NCBI RefSeq assembly: GCF_030409305.1
Contig: NZ_JAUFPQ010000031.1
Coordinates: 76,570-140,569, forward strand
From: Halomonas maura
Lineage (GTDB): Bacteria > Pseudomonadota > Gammaproteobacteria > Pseudomonadales > Halomonadaceae
Length of the DNA: 64,000 nt
Direction: 5' to 3'
The notes beneath the pieces were generated by a model. It searched no databases and was not told the origin of the DNA. It worked only from the letters and a program-made list of their open reading frames with translations. This document shows, piece after piece, positions 8,823-18,297 of this stretch (within the stretch, counting starts at the first letter, position 1; each line of letters starts with the position of its first letter). The position numbers and the translations under genes were made by a program.

Positions 8823-11800
8823 ACGCGCCCGATTCCGCGCGAGTGAACTCGCCAGAGACCGCCCAGGCAGCCGAGACGCCGCGCCTCGACCCGGTGGCCC
8901 TGCCGCTCACCGGCAGCCGGCTGATCGAGGCCAGTGCCGGCACCGGCAAGACCTTCACCATCGCCCTGCTCTACCTGCGCCTGGTGCTCGGCCCCCGCGA
9001 CGCCGAGGACGCGGCCAGCTTCCCGCGGCCGCTGACGCCGCCGGAGATCCTGGTGGTCACCTTCACCAACGCCGCCACCCAGGAGCTGCGCGACCGCATC
9101 CGCGCCCGGCTGGTGGAGGCGGCGGAGGCCTTTCAATCGGGGACAGCCCCCGATTTCTCGAGCGGCCCCGGCGAGACGGGAGATCTCTTCGCCGAACCGC
9201 CGGCAGCCGAATGGGGGACAGACCCCAGTTCCTCCGGAAATGGGGTCTGTCCCCCATTCGACCCGCTGCTGGCCCTGCGCGACAGCTATCCGCGCGAGAG
9301 CTGGCCGACCTGTGCCCGCCGGCTGCGGCTGGCCGCCGAGTGGATGGACGAGGCGGCGGTCTCCACCATCCACTCCTGGTGCCACCGCATGCTGCGCGAG
9401 CACGCCTTCGACAGCGGCAGCCTGTTCGCCCTGGAGATGGCCCTGGACCAGTCGGAGATGGACCTGGAGATCGCCCGGGACTACTGGCGCAGCTTCTACT
9501 ACGACCTCGACCCCGAGGCGCTGGCGATCATCGCCCGCTACTGGACGACGCCGGACACCCTCAACGACACCGCCGCCCGGCTGCGCACCCACGCCGCCGC
9601 CCTGCCCGCGGCCCCGCCACCGGCCGAGGCCCTCGCTGACTACCGCGAGAAGCGCGCCGCGGCGCTGGCCGCGCTCAAGGCGCCCTGGCCGGCCTGGCTC
9701 GACGAGCTGGAGGCGATGCTCGAGGACGCCGCCAAGCGCAAGGCGTTCAACGGCCAGAAGCTCAATGCCCGGAGCCGTGCCAACTGGCTCGGCGCCCTGC
9801 GTGAGTGGGCGAGCGACCCGGAGCTTGCCAAGCCAGCGCTCACCGACGCCGCCTGGAAGCGCCTGACGCCGGAGGGCCTGGCCGAGATCTGGAAGGAAGG
9901 CCCGGCGCCGAATCTGCCGGCGCTGGAGGCGCTCGCCGAGCTGCCGGACAGGCTCGCCGAGCTGCCCGATCCCTTCGCCGACCTGCTCGCCCACGCCGTG
10001 CACTGGATGGCCGCGCGGCGCGAGACCGTGCAGCGCCGCCGCGCCGAGCTCGGCCCCGACGACCTGCTGCATCGCCTGGACGCCGCCTTCGCGGGCGAGG
10101 CCGGCGAGACGCTGGCCGCACGCATCCGCGAGCAGTTCCCGGTGGCGCTGGTCGACGAGTTCCAGGACACCGACCCGGTGCAGTACCGGCTCTTCGACCG
10201 GGTCTACACGCTGGCCGAGAACCGCGACGACAGCGCCGTGCTGCTGATCGGCGATCCCAAGCAGGCGATCTACGCCTTCCGCGGCGCGGATATCCACACC
10301 TACCTCCAGGCCCGGCGCGACACCGCCGGCCGCCACGTGACGCTCGGCACCAACTTCCGCTCCGCCGAGCCCATGGTCGAGGCGGTCAACCGGGTGTTCG
10401 CCCACGCCGAGCAGAGCGAGGCCGGCGCCTTCCTGTTCCGCCGGGGGGACGATAACCCTGTTCCGTTTTCTCCAGTGGATGCCAACGGCAGGAAAGACTC
10501 ACTCACGCGCCAAGGCAAGACCCAGCCCGCGCTGACCCTCTGGCACCAGCCCGCCGAGACGCCGCTGTCGAAGTCCGCCTACCTCGCTGAGCTGGCCGGG
10601 CGCTGCGCGGCCGAGATGGCCGCCCTGCTGCGCGAGGGCCAGGCCGGCCAGACAGGTTTTGAGCAGGACGGCGAGCTGCGCCCCCTGGCGCCGTCGGACC
10701 TCGCCGTGCTGGTCAACAACGCCTCCGAGGCCCGCGCCATCCGCGCCGCCCTGCTGGCCCGCGGCATCCGCAGCGTCTACCTCTCCGACAAGGAGGGCGT
10801 GTTCGAGACCGAGGCCGCCGCCGAGCTGGAGGTATGGCTCGCCGCCTGCGCCGCCCCGGACGACGAGCGCAGCCTGCGCGCCGCGCTGGCCACGCCGAGC
10901 CTGGGGCTCTCGCTCGCCGAGCTCGACGCCCTGAACGGCGGCCCCCAGCAGGACGAGCTGGCCTGGGAGGCGCGGGTGATGCAGTTCCGCGACTACCACC
11001 GCCAGTGGCAGCGCCGCGGCGTGCTGCCCATGCTGCACCGCCTGCTGGCCGACTTCGCCGTGCCCGGCCGGCTGCTCACCGTGCCGGAGGGCGAGCGACG
11101 GCTCACCGACCTGCTGCACCTGGGCGAGCTGCTCCAGGAGGCCAGCGCCGAGATCGACGGCGAGCACGCCCTGCTGCGCCACCTGGCCGAGTCCCGCGCC
11201 CGGCCCCAGGAGCAGTCCGACGCCCACCGCCTGCGCCTGGAGAGCGACGCCGACCTGGTGCAGGTGGTGACCATCCACAAGTCCAAGGGCCTGGAGTACC
11301 CCCTGGTGTTCCTGCCCTTCATCGCCGCCTGCCGCCCGGTGAAGGCCGGCGACCTGCCGCTGCGCTGGCACGACGACGCCGGCCGCCTGCGCCTCTCGCT
11401 GGAGGCCGACGAGGCCATCCTGGCCCGGGCCGACCACGAGCGCCTGGGCGAGGACCTGCGCAAGCTCTACGTGGCGCTGACCCGCGCCCGCCACGCCACC
11501 TGGCTGGGCCTGGCGCCGCTGGAGGCCATGGAGCGCAGCGCCATCGGCCGGCTGCTCAAGGGCGGCGAGCCGCTGACCCCCGAGGCCCTGCGTCCGGCGC
11601 TCGAGGCGTTGGCGGACGCCGATGGTCACGACAGGGGCCGGGTCACGGTGACCGACGCCCCCGAGCCGGACCCCACGCCGGTGCACTTCGCCGCCGAGCA
11701 GGCGCCGCTGGGCGAGGCCCGCGCGCCCACCCGCGCCATCCGCGAGCACTGGTGGATCGCCAGCTACTCGGCGCTGCGCGCCGGCGCCGCCCCGGACGAC

Positions 11801-12667
11801 GCGCTCGAGCCCGCCGCCACCGTGGAGGCCGAGCCGGCCCCCGAGCCCACCACCGCCATTGAAGCCACCGCCCGGGAGGTGATCGACGAGCCGAGCGACA
11901 GCGGCGTGGCCGCGGTGAGCGAGGGCTCGCTGCATCGTTTCCCCCGCGGGCCTGCTGCGGGCACCTTCCTCCACGGCCTGCTGGAATGGGCCGGCGAGGA
12001 AGGCTTCGCCCGGGTGGCCGGCGACGCCGCCCTGCGCGAGGACACCCTCGCCCGGCGCGCCAACCGCCGCGGCTGGGAGGGCCAGATCCCGGCGCTCGCC
12101 ACCTGGCTGCCGGAGCTTCTGACCACGCCGCTGCCCGTGCCCGGCGAGGCCGCCCCGCTGCGCCTCGATGCCCTGGACGGCTACCGGGTGGAGCTGGAGT
12201 TCTGGTTCGCCGCCCACAAGGTCAACACCCGCAGGCTCGACGCCCTCGTCAGCGCTTACACGCTGGACGGTCGGCCCCGGCCCGCGCTCGAGCCCGATAC
12301 CCTCAACGGCATGCTCAAGGGCTTCATCGACCTGGTGGTGGAGCATCGGGGCCGCTTCCACGTGCTCGACTGGAAGTCCAACCACCTGGGCGCGGACGAC
12401 GCCGCCTACACCGAGGCGGCGATGAGCGAGGCCGTGCTCGAGAAGCGCTACGACGTGCAGTACTGCCTCTACCTGCTGGCCCTGCACCGGCTGCTCGAGG
12501 CCCGCCTGCCGGACTACGACATCGACCGCCACCTGGGCGGGGCGCTCTACGTCTTCCTGCGCGGCACCCGCGCGCCCTCCCGGGGCGTGCACGCCGAGCG
12601 CCCGCCGAGCGAGCTGATCGCCAGGCTCGATGCCCTGTTCCGCGCCGCCGAGGAGGCCAGCGCATGA
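8819..12667 (+). CDS. recB: Exodeoxyribonuclease V beta subunit (RecB)
   Basis: A 1282-aa UvrD-type helicase with a C-terminal nuclease. Walker A is IEASAGTGKTFTIA at residues ~37-50; Walker B is VDEFQDTDPVQY near 445; the late helicase motif VTIHKSKGLEYPLVFLPF is near 815; the nuclease DxK motif is VLDWKSNHLG near 1182, followed by YDVQYCLYLLALHRLL. The ATG at 8819 overlaps the recC stop. An unusual stretch at residues ~105-147, between the first helicase motifs, is encoded by two hairpin repeat elements (9135-9155 and 9209-9259) read through in frame. The helicase and nuclease motifs are intact, so the gene is probably functional. Confidence 0.95.
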   Translation: MNAPDSARVNSPETAQAAETPRLDPVALPLTGSRLIEASAGTGKTFTIALLYLRLVLGPRDAEDAASFPRPLTPPEILVVTFTNAATQELRDRIRARLVEAAEAFQSGTAPDFSSGPGETGDLFAEPPAAEWGTDPSSSGNGVCPPFDPLLALRDSYPRESWPTCARRLRLAAEWMDEAAVSTIHSWCHRMLREHAFDSGSLFALEMALDQSEMDLEIARDYWRSFYYDLDPEALAIIARYWTTPDTLNDTAARLRTHAAALPAAPPPAEALADYREKRAAALAALKAPWPAWLDELEAMLEDAAKRKAFNGQKLNARSRANWLGALREWASDPELAKPALTDAAWKRLTPEGLAEIWKEGPAPNLPALEALAELPDRLAELPDPFADLLAHAVHWMAARRETVQRRRAELGPDDLLHRLDAAFAGEAGETLAARIREQFPVALVDEFQDTDPVQYRLFDRVYTLAENRDDSAVLLIGDPKQAIYAFRGADIHTYLQARRDTAGRHVTLGTNFRSAEPMVEAVNRVFAHAEQSEAGAFLFRRGDDNPVPFSPVDANGRKDSLTRQGKTQPALTLWHQPAETPLSKSAYLAELAGRCAAEMAALLREGQAGQTGFEQDGELRPLAPSDLAVLVNNASEARAIRAALLARGIRSVYLSDKEGVFETEAAAELEVWLAACAAPDDERSLRAALATPSLGLSLAELDALNGGPQQDELAWEARVMQFRDYHRQWQRRGVLPMLHRLLADFAVPGRLLTVPEGERRLTDLLHLGELLQEASAEIDGEHALLRHLAESRARPQEQSDAHRLRLESDADLVQVVTIHKSKGLEYPLVFLPFIAACRPVKAGDLPLRWHDDAGRLRLSLEADEAILARADHERLGEDLRKLYVALTRARHATWLGLAPLEAMERSAIGRLLKGGEPLTPEALRPALEALADADGHDRGRVTVTDAPEPDPTPVHFAAEQAPLGEARAPTRAIREHWWIASYSALRAGAAPDDALEPAATVEAEPAPEPTTAIEATAREVIDEPSDSGVAAVSEGSLHRFPRGPAAGTFLHGLLEWAGEEGFARVAGDAALREDTLARRANRRGWEGQIPALATWLPELLTTPLPVPGEAAPLRLDALDGYRVELEFWFAAHKVNTRRLDALVSAYTLDGRPRPALEPDTLNGMLKGFIDLVVEHRGRFHVLDWKSNHLGADDAAYTEAAMSEAVLEKRYDVQYCLYLLALHRLLEARLPDYDIDRHLGGALYVFLRGTRAPSRGVHAERPPSELIARLDALFRAAEEASA
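9135..9155. repeat. Short GGGGACAG hairpin inside recB
   Basis: AATCGGGG and CCCCGATT form a perfect 8-bp stem around the loop ACAGC. It shares the GGGGACAG core with elements at 9209, 20592 and 31139. It is translated in frame as part of RecB, in the linker between early helicase motifs where orthologues vary in length. Confidence 0.7.
9209..9259. repeat. 51-bp REP-like palindrome inside recB
   Basis: Two perfect 19-bp arms (9209-9227 and 9241-9259), beginning GAATGGGGGACAGACCCCA, flank a 13-nt centre with its own small TTCC/GGAA stem. The arrangement looks like a REP or RAYT-type palindromic unit inserted into the gene. Its length of 51 bp is divisible by three, so RecB stays in frame and gains residues EWGTDPSSSGNGVCPPF. 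Confidence 0.85.
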
Positions 12668-14880
12668 CCCCGAGCAACCGAAATCCCGTCCCCGAACGCG
12701 CCTCTGATCGAGCGCCCGAACATGCGCTGGCGGATCACGCGGCGCTGTTCGCCCTGCTCGACCGCTGGGTAGCGCGCGGCTGGCTGCGCTCGCTGGACCG
12801 CGCCTTCGCCACCTTCCTCGGCCGCGAGGTGAGTGAGGCCTCCCCCCTGCTGCTGCTGGCGGCGGCGCTGGCCAGCCACCAGCTCGGCCGCGGTCATGTA
12901 TGCCTTGACCTGGCCCAGACCCTGGCCACCCCGGACCTGGCCCTCTCGCTGCCGCCGGAGGGCGACAGCCTGGAGGACCCGCCGCCGCTGCCCAGCCGGG
13001 TGATGGCCGCCCTCGACCTCGACGCCTGGCGCGCCGCCCTCGACCAGCCCGAGCTGATCGCCAGCGGCCCCGGCAGCACCCCTTTGGTGCTCGCCGGCAG
13101 CCGCGACCGCCCCCGGCTCTACCTGCGCCGCTACTGGAAGCACGAGCAGGATATCCACACCCGGATCGGCGACCGCCTCGCCGAAGGCGCCGACGCGGAT
13201 GGCATCGAGGCCCCGGCCGCGGCTCGCCTGCGCCCGATCCTCGACGCCCTCTTTCCGCCCCGTCCCGATCTCGACCGGCAGCTCGACTGGCAGAAGGCCG
13301 CCTGCGCCCTGGCCGGCCGCTCGCGCTTCGCGGTGATCACCGGCGGCCCCGGCACCGGCAAGACCACCACCGTGGTGCGCCTGCTGGCCCTGCTCCAGGC
13401 GCTGGCCCTGAGTGAGGAAGAGAGGGAAAACGAGAGTGAAGGCGAGCAGGCGCTACGCATCCGCCTGGCCGCCCCCACCGGCAAGGCCGCCGCCCGGCTC
13501 AACGAGTCCATCGCCGGCCAGGTGGCGAGCCTCAGGCTCGACGGCCTGGCCGACGATCCCGAACGGCTACGCGACGTTATCCCCAAGGACGTCAGCACCC
13601 TGCACCGGCTGCTGGGCTCGCGCCCCGACACCCGCCGCTTCCGCCACGACCGCCATAACCCGCTGCCGCTGGACGTGCTGGTGGTAGACGAGGCCTCGAT
13701 GGTGGACGTGGGCATGATGGCCGCGCTGCTCGAGGCGCTGCCGCCCCGGGCACGGCTGGTGCTGCTCGGTGACAAGGACCAGCTCGCCTCGGTGGAGGCC
13801 GGCTCGGTGCTGGGCGACCTGTGCGCCCGGGCCGAGGGCGGCCACTACACCCCGGCCACCGCCGAGTGGCTGGCCCAGGCCACCGGCCAGCCGCTGCCCG
13901 GCGACACCCTCGACGCCGACGGCCAGCCGCTCGACCAGGCCATCGCCATGCTGCGCGTCAGCCACCGCTTCACCGCCGACAGCGGCATCGGCCAGCTGGC
14001 CGCAGCGATCAACGCCGACGCCGAGCCCACCGCCAAGCGTCGCGCCATCACTACGGCGCTGACCGCAGGCTTCACGGACCTCTCGCACCTGAAGCTTTCC
14101 GCCGACGACGAGCGCGGCCTGGCCCGCCTGGCGGTGACCGGCTGCCCCGAGCGCTTTCCTCAAAATCAGCCGAATGCCCGCGCAGCCGCCGAACCGCCGG
14201 TGGGCTACCGGCACTTCCTGAGCGTGATGGCCGAGCGGCGCCCGGCCGACGACGCGGATCAGGACGCCTTCGATGACTGGGCACGCGCCGTGCTGGCGGC
14301 CCACGGGCACTTCCAACTGCTGTGCGCGCTGCGCCGCGGCCCCTGGGGCGTGGAAGGCCTGAACGAGCGGGTGCGCCAGGCGCTGGAGCGGGAGAAGCTA
14401 ATCGACAGCCAGGACGGCCGCCAACGCTGGTACCCCGGCCGCCCGGTGCTGGTGACGAAGAACGACTACGGCCTGGGGCTGATGAACGGCGATATCGGCA
14501 TCACCCTGGACATGCCGCGCCCGGGCGCCGCGCACTCTGCACAGCGCCCGAACACTGCGCCTGCCGACGGCAGCCGCCGCCTGCTGCGGGTCGCCTTCCC
14601 CGCCGGCGACGGCACCGACCGCATCAAGTGGGTGCTGCCCTCGCGCCTGCAAGCGGTGGAGACGGTGTTCGCGATGACGGTGCACAAGTCCCAGGGCTCG
14701 GAGTTCACCCACGCCGCCCTGGTGCTGCCCGACGCGCCGAACCCCATCCTCACCCGGGAGCTGGTCTACACCGGCATCACCCGCGCCCGCCACTGGCTGA
14801 CGCTGGTGGAAACCGGCCGCGGCCAGCTTATGGACGCGGCGCAGCGGCGAGTGATGCGGGTGAGTGGATTGGGGGGCTGA
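12664..14880 (+). CDS. recD: Exodeoxyribonuclease V alpha subunit (RecD)
   Basis: A 738-aa superfamily 1B 5'-3' helicase. Walker A is ITGGPGTGKTTTVVRLLALL at residues ~224-243, Walker B is VLVVDEASMVDVGMM near 345, the SF1B motif LGDKDQLASVEAGSVLGD follows, and the C-terminal motif AMTVHKSQGSEFTHAALVLP and YTGITRAR is present. The ATG at 12664 overlaps the recB stop by 4 nt and gives the usual RecD N terminus. It completes recC-recB-recD. Immediately downstream the base composition drops sharply. Confidence 0.95.
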   Translation: MTPSNRNPVPERASDRAPEHALADHAALFALLDRWVARGWLRSLDRAFATFLGREVSEASPLLLLAAALASHQLGRGHVCLDLAQTLATPDLALSLPPEGDSLEDPPPLPSRVMAALDLDAWRAALDQPELIASGPGSTPLVLAGSRDRPRLYLRRYWKHEQDIHTRIGDRLAEGADADGIEAPAAARLRPILDALFPPRPDLDRQLDWQKAACALAGRSRFAVITGGPGTGKTTTVVRLLALLQALALSEEERENESEGEQALRIRLAAPTGKAAARLNESIAGQVASLRLDGLADDPERLRDVIPKDVSTLHRLLGSRPDTRRFRHDRHNPLPLDVLVVDEASMVDVGMMAALLEALPPRARLVLLGDKDQLASVEAGSVLGDLCARAEGGHYTPATAEWLAQATGQPLPGDTLDADGQPLDQAIAMLRVSHRFTADSGIGQLAAAINADAEPTAKRRAITTALTAGFTDLSHLKLSADDERGLARLAVTGCPERFPQNQPNARAAAEPPVGYRHFLSVMAERRPADDADQDAFDDWARAVLAAHGHFQLLCALRRGPWGVEGLNERVRQALEREKLIDSQDGRQRWYPGRPVLVTKNDYGLGLMNGDIGITLDMPRPGAAHSAQRPNTAPADGSRRLLRVAFPAGDGTDRIKWVLPSRLQAVETVFAMTVHKSQGSEFTHAALVLPDAPNPILTRELVYTGITRARHWLTLVETGRGQLMDAAQRRVMRVSGLGG

Positions 14881-15143
14881 TGGGAATCAGCCCCTTACTC
14901 AAGCAGCAGTAGAGGCCTGCTTTCGACACCAAGCGGGAGAGCTGGTAGCAATAGTTAACCTCCGCAAGCATAAGATATCAGCAGCGTCACTTAGACAAAT
15001 AGATAAAATATCTAGAGATTTTTATCATCCACAACAGCAACACTGCACTTGAAAAAGGTTTTATCTAATATACAATTATTCCCCAACCCCCTACATCAGC
15101 AATCTCTTTCTCTATAAAACTCACAACCTACGCAGGCCCAAGA
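14881..15143. other. AT-rich left flank of the island, no gene seen
   Basis: These 263 bases begin right after the recD stop. Composition changes from very GC-rich to AT-rich at about 14940. No credible coding frame, attachment-site repeat or integrase remnant was seen. It probably carries the promoter for the AIPR-family gene; TACAATTATT at 15070 is a possible -10 region. Confidence 0.5.
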
Positions 15144-16856
15144 ATGAACCCAGTAGTGCGCGCACAACTAAAAGCATTTGGAAATGCACATCCATCAAAG
15201 AACCTACCTGAAAATGAGTTATTTGAAGTTTTTTCAATATTCTCAATCTCAAATGGCCTACTGACGGATGACATAGATCCTTTCTCAGCCCATCTTGAAG
15301 GAAGTGAATTTGGAATTGACGGAATTTCTCTAATTATTCAGGGCGAACTATGCACCAACTCCGACGAGGTGGAAGGTGCTCTATCATCAGGGAAAAATCA
15401 TACTGTCGAATTTAACTTTTTCCAGTCCAAGACAAGCGAAAAGCTTGACTATGGGGAAATATCAAAGTTCTTTGATGCAACGCATGACTTCTTTAACAAT
15501 GAGTTTCTATCTCCATCTAATCAGATAATAGACCTAACAGCAGCAAAAGATACTGTATACGGCTCCTTATTAAAGAAAAACCCTGAATTAAGACTTTTCT
15601 TCGTATCTACTGGGAGCGGAGATAAAAGTCGCCAAATAAAAAAACTCATAGAAGAAAACAAACATAAGCTTCTTAACCTTAATATTTTCAGCGAAGTAGA
15701 CATCGAAGTAATTAGCGCAAAAGATTTGCAAAACGGCTATCGCTCTGCAACAAACTCTATATCTGAACAAATTGACATCCACAAACCCATAACTCTTCCG
15801 GACCACCCCTCAGTCCAGCAAGCATTTCTTGGTTTTGTATCTGCGGAACAGCTTGTCAGGATCGCAACCATAGCTTCTAACGACTCTTCTACCAGAAGAA
15901 TTAACAAAGCAGTATTCTTTGACAATATACGCGATTTCAACCCCAACTCACCAATAAACAAAAGCATTTTAAATGAAGTAAAAAATGGAAATCGAGAGTC
16001 GTTCATCTTCAAAAACAACGGTGTTACCGTCGTATCAAAAGAGATTAATCGAAAAGGTGACACATTTCATCTAGAAGATTACCAGATTGTAAACGGCTGC
16101 CAGACCAGCAATATCCTTTTCTTGGCAGAAGAACATGCGAGAGACATATATGTTCCATTTAGACTTATCGGTAGCAACGACCCGGAATTTGTGTCAAGCA
16201 TAATAATTGGGACAAACAAACAAAACGAAGTAAAAGATGATCAGTTCTGGGCGCTGACATCATTTATGAAGGATCTAGAAGAGTATTGCCGAGAGCAGTC
16301 TGGGGACCTTCAGCTTTTTGTTGAAAGGCGAGAAAACCAATATCGCGGTGAATCCATTGAGAGGACAAGAGTCTGCCGGCCAAGCGACTTGGTAAAATCC
16401 GTATCGGCAATGTTTCTCTTCCAACCTCACAGATCTGCGCGTGATTACAGAGGCATTAGGAGGGAATTTTCAAATAGAATATTCCAAGACTCACACTCTG
16501 TCGTACCCTATCATACTGCGGCATTTGCCGCTTACCGGACCGACTTCGCCATTCGTAACAAACGAGTACCCAACGACTGGAGTATATACAAATACTACTT
16601 TCTTTCCGCAATCGGAAAGAATTTAACTGGCGGCAATGAAGTTTTCATAATGAACAAAAGAAAACAACAGGAAATATGCAAGAAAATTATCGATATTTTC
16701 TCGGACGAGGTGATCTTAACAAGAAGATTCCAAGAAGTCGCCGACACGCTAGACAAAATACTAGAAAGCAACAATATAAAAACAAGGGAAAAGAGCCGAG
16801 ACTTTTTGAGAGCAGAAACGGTGACAGCTCAATTCGACAAAATATACCACCAATAA
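15144..16856 (+). CDS. AIPR-family protein (putative phage-defence)
   Basis: A 570-aa protein with the AIPR hallmarks: ESFIFKNNGVTVVSKEI near residue 285 and YQIVNGCQTSNILF near 315, followed by VSSIIIGTNKQNEVKDDQFW. AIPR proteins are linked to abortive infection and restriction-modification loci, though their biochemical role is poorly known. An N-terminal part (residues 1-200) with VEFNFFQSKTSEKLDYGE resembles the restriction-endonuclease-like QxK region often found in this family; that reading is an inference. The gene is AT-rich and uses codons unlike its neighbours, a sign of transfer. It ends in a strong hairpin at 16863. No methyltransferase or toxin partner is adjacent. Confidence 0.8.
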   Translation: MNPVVRAQLKAFGNAHPSKNLPENELFEVFSIFSISNGLLTDDIDPFSAHLEGSEFGIDGISLIIQGELCTNSDEVEGALSSGKNHTVEFNFFQSKTSEKLDYGEISKFFDATHDFFNNEFLSPSNQIIDLTAAKDTVYGSLLKKNPELRLFFVSTGSGDKSRQIKKLIEENKHKLLNLNIFSEVDIEVISAKDLQNGYRSATNSISEQIDIHKPITLPDHPSVQQAFLGFVSAEQLVRIATIASNDSSTRRINKAVFFDNIRDFNPNSPINKSILNEVKNGNRESFIFKNNGVTVVSKEINRKGDTFHLEDYQIVNGCQTSNILFLAEEHARDIYVPFRLIGSNDPEFVSSIIIGTNKQNEVKDDQFWALTSFMKDLEEYCREQSGDLQLFVERRENQYRGESIERTRVCRPSDLVKSVSAMFLFQPHRSARDYRGIRREFSNRIFQDSHSVVPYHTAAFAAYRTDFAIRNKRVPNDWSIYKYYFLSAIGKNLTGGNEVFIMNKRKQQEICKKIIDIFSDEVILTRRFQEVADTLDKILESNNIKTREKSRDFLRAETVTAQFDKIYHQ

Positions 16857-16862
16857 ATATAT

Positions 16863-16888
16863 AAACTGGGGAGCTTGCTCCCCAGTTT
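16863..16888 (+). terminator. Terminator after the AIPR-family gene
   Basis: A perfect 12-bp stem, AAACTGGGGAGC and GCTCCCCAGTTT, with a TT loop, 6 bp after the stop codon. The arms begin with A and end with T runs, so it can act in both orientations. Confidence 0.85.
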
Positions 16889-17168
16889 AATACTCAGACA
16901 TATCGATCACTAAACTTTTCTACGCTAGCACTAAATATAATTGACTTAATCACACGTCTTGCTGCGCGGCATCTCGGAAACAATCGGGGCGGCCCCTTCC
17001 TACCATTGCAGCTAGAAGCACAAATTCACCTTTCTGATCAACTCAATACCTCGTTTCATCCCCAGTTCTGAATTTCATAAAACGAAACTCAGTTTCAATC
17101 GATGCGACCACTGGCCGAAGATACTCAAGGGCGGGACAACGCTTAGGGAGATAAAATCCAACGCCTTG
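16889..17168. other. Intergenic stretch of the AT-rich island
   Basis: About 280 bases between the AIPR terminator and the end of the HNH gene. Composition is mixed and there is no convincing coding frame. The block near 16980-17000 is more GC-rich, suggesting a patchwork of sources. Confidence 0.4.
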
Positions 17169-17861
17169 TTAATTTTCCCGATGAGACCCATGCCTAAAAA
17201 ACTCCTTATCCGTCTTATTTCCTTTACTTAAATTACAAGATGCGCAAGCAATAGTGAGATTGCTTCGCCGATTTGTTCCACCGCGCGACAGTGGGCGTTT
17301 ATGTTCAAGGTGTGATTTTTCAGCGGCTATGCGCTTCCCGCAGTAATAGCAGGAAAGAACTTCACCTGATTGATGCTTTTCCTTTAATAAATGTTCCTTG
17401 AGTGTCTTTGATGCACTACGCAATGCTGTTGATTTCTCTAGGTAACGCAACCGCTTTTCATATTTCTGATTAGCTACTCTTTCGGCGCGCTCCTCTGCCT
17501 CTTTTTTTCGTGATGCGTGGGATTCTAAGTAATCGGCTTTTCCTTTTTCGGCCGCCTCTTTTACATCCTTACTTCTCTGCTCAACTAGCCTTTGCAGCTC
17601 TTCGACCACGCGATCAATATTTTTCTCTATCGGGACCATGAAGTTTTGGCGATATAATGTCTCTTTACCAAAAACGGATAACAATTTGGACACAAAAGAC
17701 TCATGCTCTTTTGCTTTATTCAAATCTTCTTTAAGCTGGTCACGGAAAGAGCGGAGCCTATTTATTTTAGGCTCATACTTCGACTGCACTCTTTCGATAG
17801 CTGATTTCTGGCTTTGCTCTAGATGGTATTTATACCACTGTAGCCGCGTTCGTCTTTTCAT
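17169..17861 (-). CDS. HNH endonuclease with long coiled-coil N terminus
   Basis: A ~230-aa protein. Residues ~5-165 are rich in Glu, Lys, Arg and Gln and are predicted to form a coiled coil; residues ~170-230 form a zinc-supported HNH nuclease with LSCYYCGKRI, SHLEHKRPLSRGGTNRRSN and CASCNLSKGNKT, so the two CxxC pairs and the His/Asn/His residues are present. I chose the ATG at 17861; a GTG two codons upstream is possible. The gene is AT-rich like the AIPR gene and starts inside the broken DUF427 gene, so it probably arrived by insertion there. A restriction or defence role is an inference. Confidence 0.8.
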   Translation of the reverse strand: MKRRTRLQWYKYHLEQSQKSAIERVQSKYEPKINRLRSFRDQLKEDLNKAKEHESFVSKLLSVFGKETLYRQNFMVPIEKNIDRVVEELQRLVEQRSKDVKEAAEKGKADYLESHASRKKEAEERAERVANQKYEKRLRYLEKSTALRSASKTLKEHLLKEKHQSGEVLSCYYCGKRIAAEKSHLEHKRPLSRGGTNRRSNLTIACASCNLSKGNKTDKEFFRHGSHREN

Positions 17862-18090
17862 ATCCACCCCGAAAGTTGGAAACCGGAGACCGATGACATT
17901 TCTTTAATTCGCTAGAGAACCTCGACATATCCACACCCTCTCTCGGCACATACTGACGATGTGGATAGCCACACTCGCTCAGTTCGATGCCATTACGTGT
18001 ATCCGCAATCAGGGTGTTTCCATCAAGGATGCGTAACCGGCGGTTATGCGGATGCAGGGTAATGCAGGGGTCAGTGGAGTAGTCGGCCAT
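17830..18090 (-). pseudogene. DUF427 gene, C-terminal half lost at the island edge
   Basis: The frame starts with a good ATG at 18090 (AAGGGAA ribosome site) and reads RRLRILDGNTLIADTRNGIE, then GYPHRQYVPREGVDM. This is the N-terminal half of a DUF427 domain (family pattern ADTRxAxxLxExGYP, then PRxDV). After VDMSRF the expected THCPFKG-DA-Y block is missing and the sequence runs into the AT-rich HNH gene. It is one of three broken DUF427 copies in the window. Confidence 0.7.
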
Positions 18091-18145
18091 CGGCAGTTCC
18101 CTTGCGAATCGGCTGAACCATCAGCCTAGAATGAGGGATACAGAA

Positions 18146-18163
18146 TGTCACTCCTTGGTGACA
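18146..18163. promoter_or_regulatory. Small inverted repeat upstream of the nucleosidase gene
   Basis: TGTCAC and GTGACA (6-bp arms, 6-nt spacer) lie in the spacer between the divergent DUF427 remnant and nucleosidase gene. It could be a regulator site; it is short enough to be chance. Confidence 0.3.
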
Positions 18164-18297
18164 ATTTCACTTAGGCTTTTGATCTACGTCAGTCTTACAG
18201 AAACGGGCAGCCCAGCACCAACCGGGCCATCGCGCTTGGCGCCAACGCCCCTGCCCGCCATGATGGTGGCGATCATGGACTGCAGGAGACTCTCGGG

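Noticed and set aside
11986..12663. Upstream extension of the recD frame across the end of recB
   Set aside because: The ATG at 12664, overlapping the recB stop, gives the normal RecD N terminus; the extension is Arg/Pro-rich shadow sequence.
14940..18090. Prophage or integrative element at the AT-rich island
   Set aside because: No integrase, att-type direct repeats, tRNA or phage structural genes are visible; it is better described as a small defence-type island.
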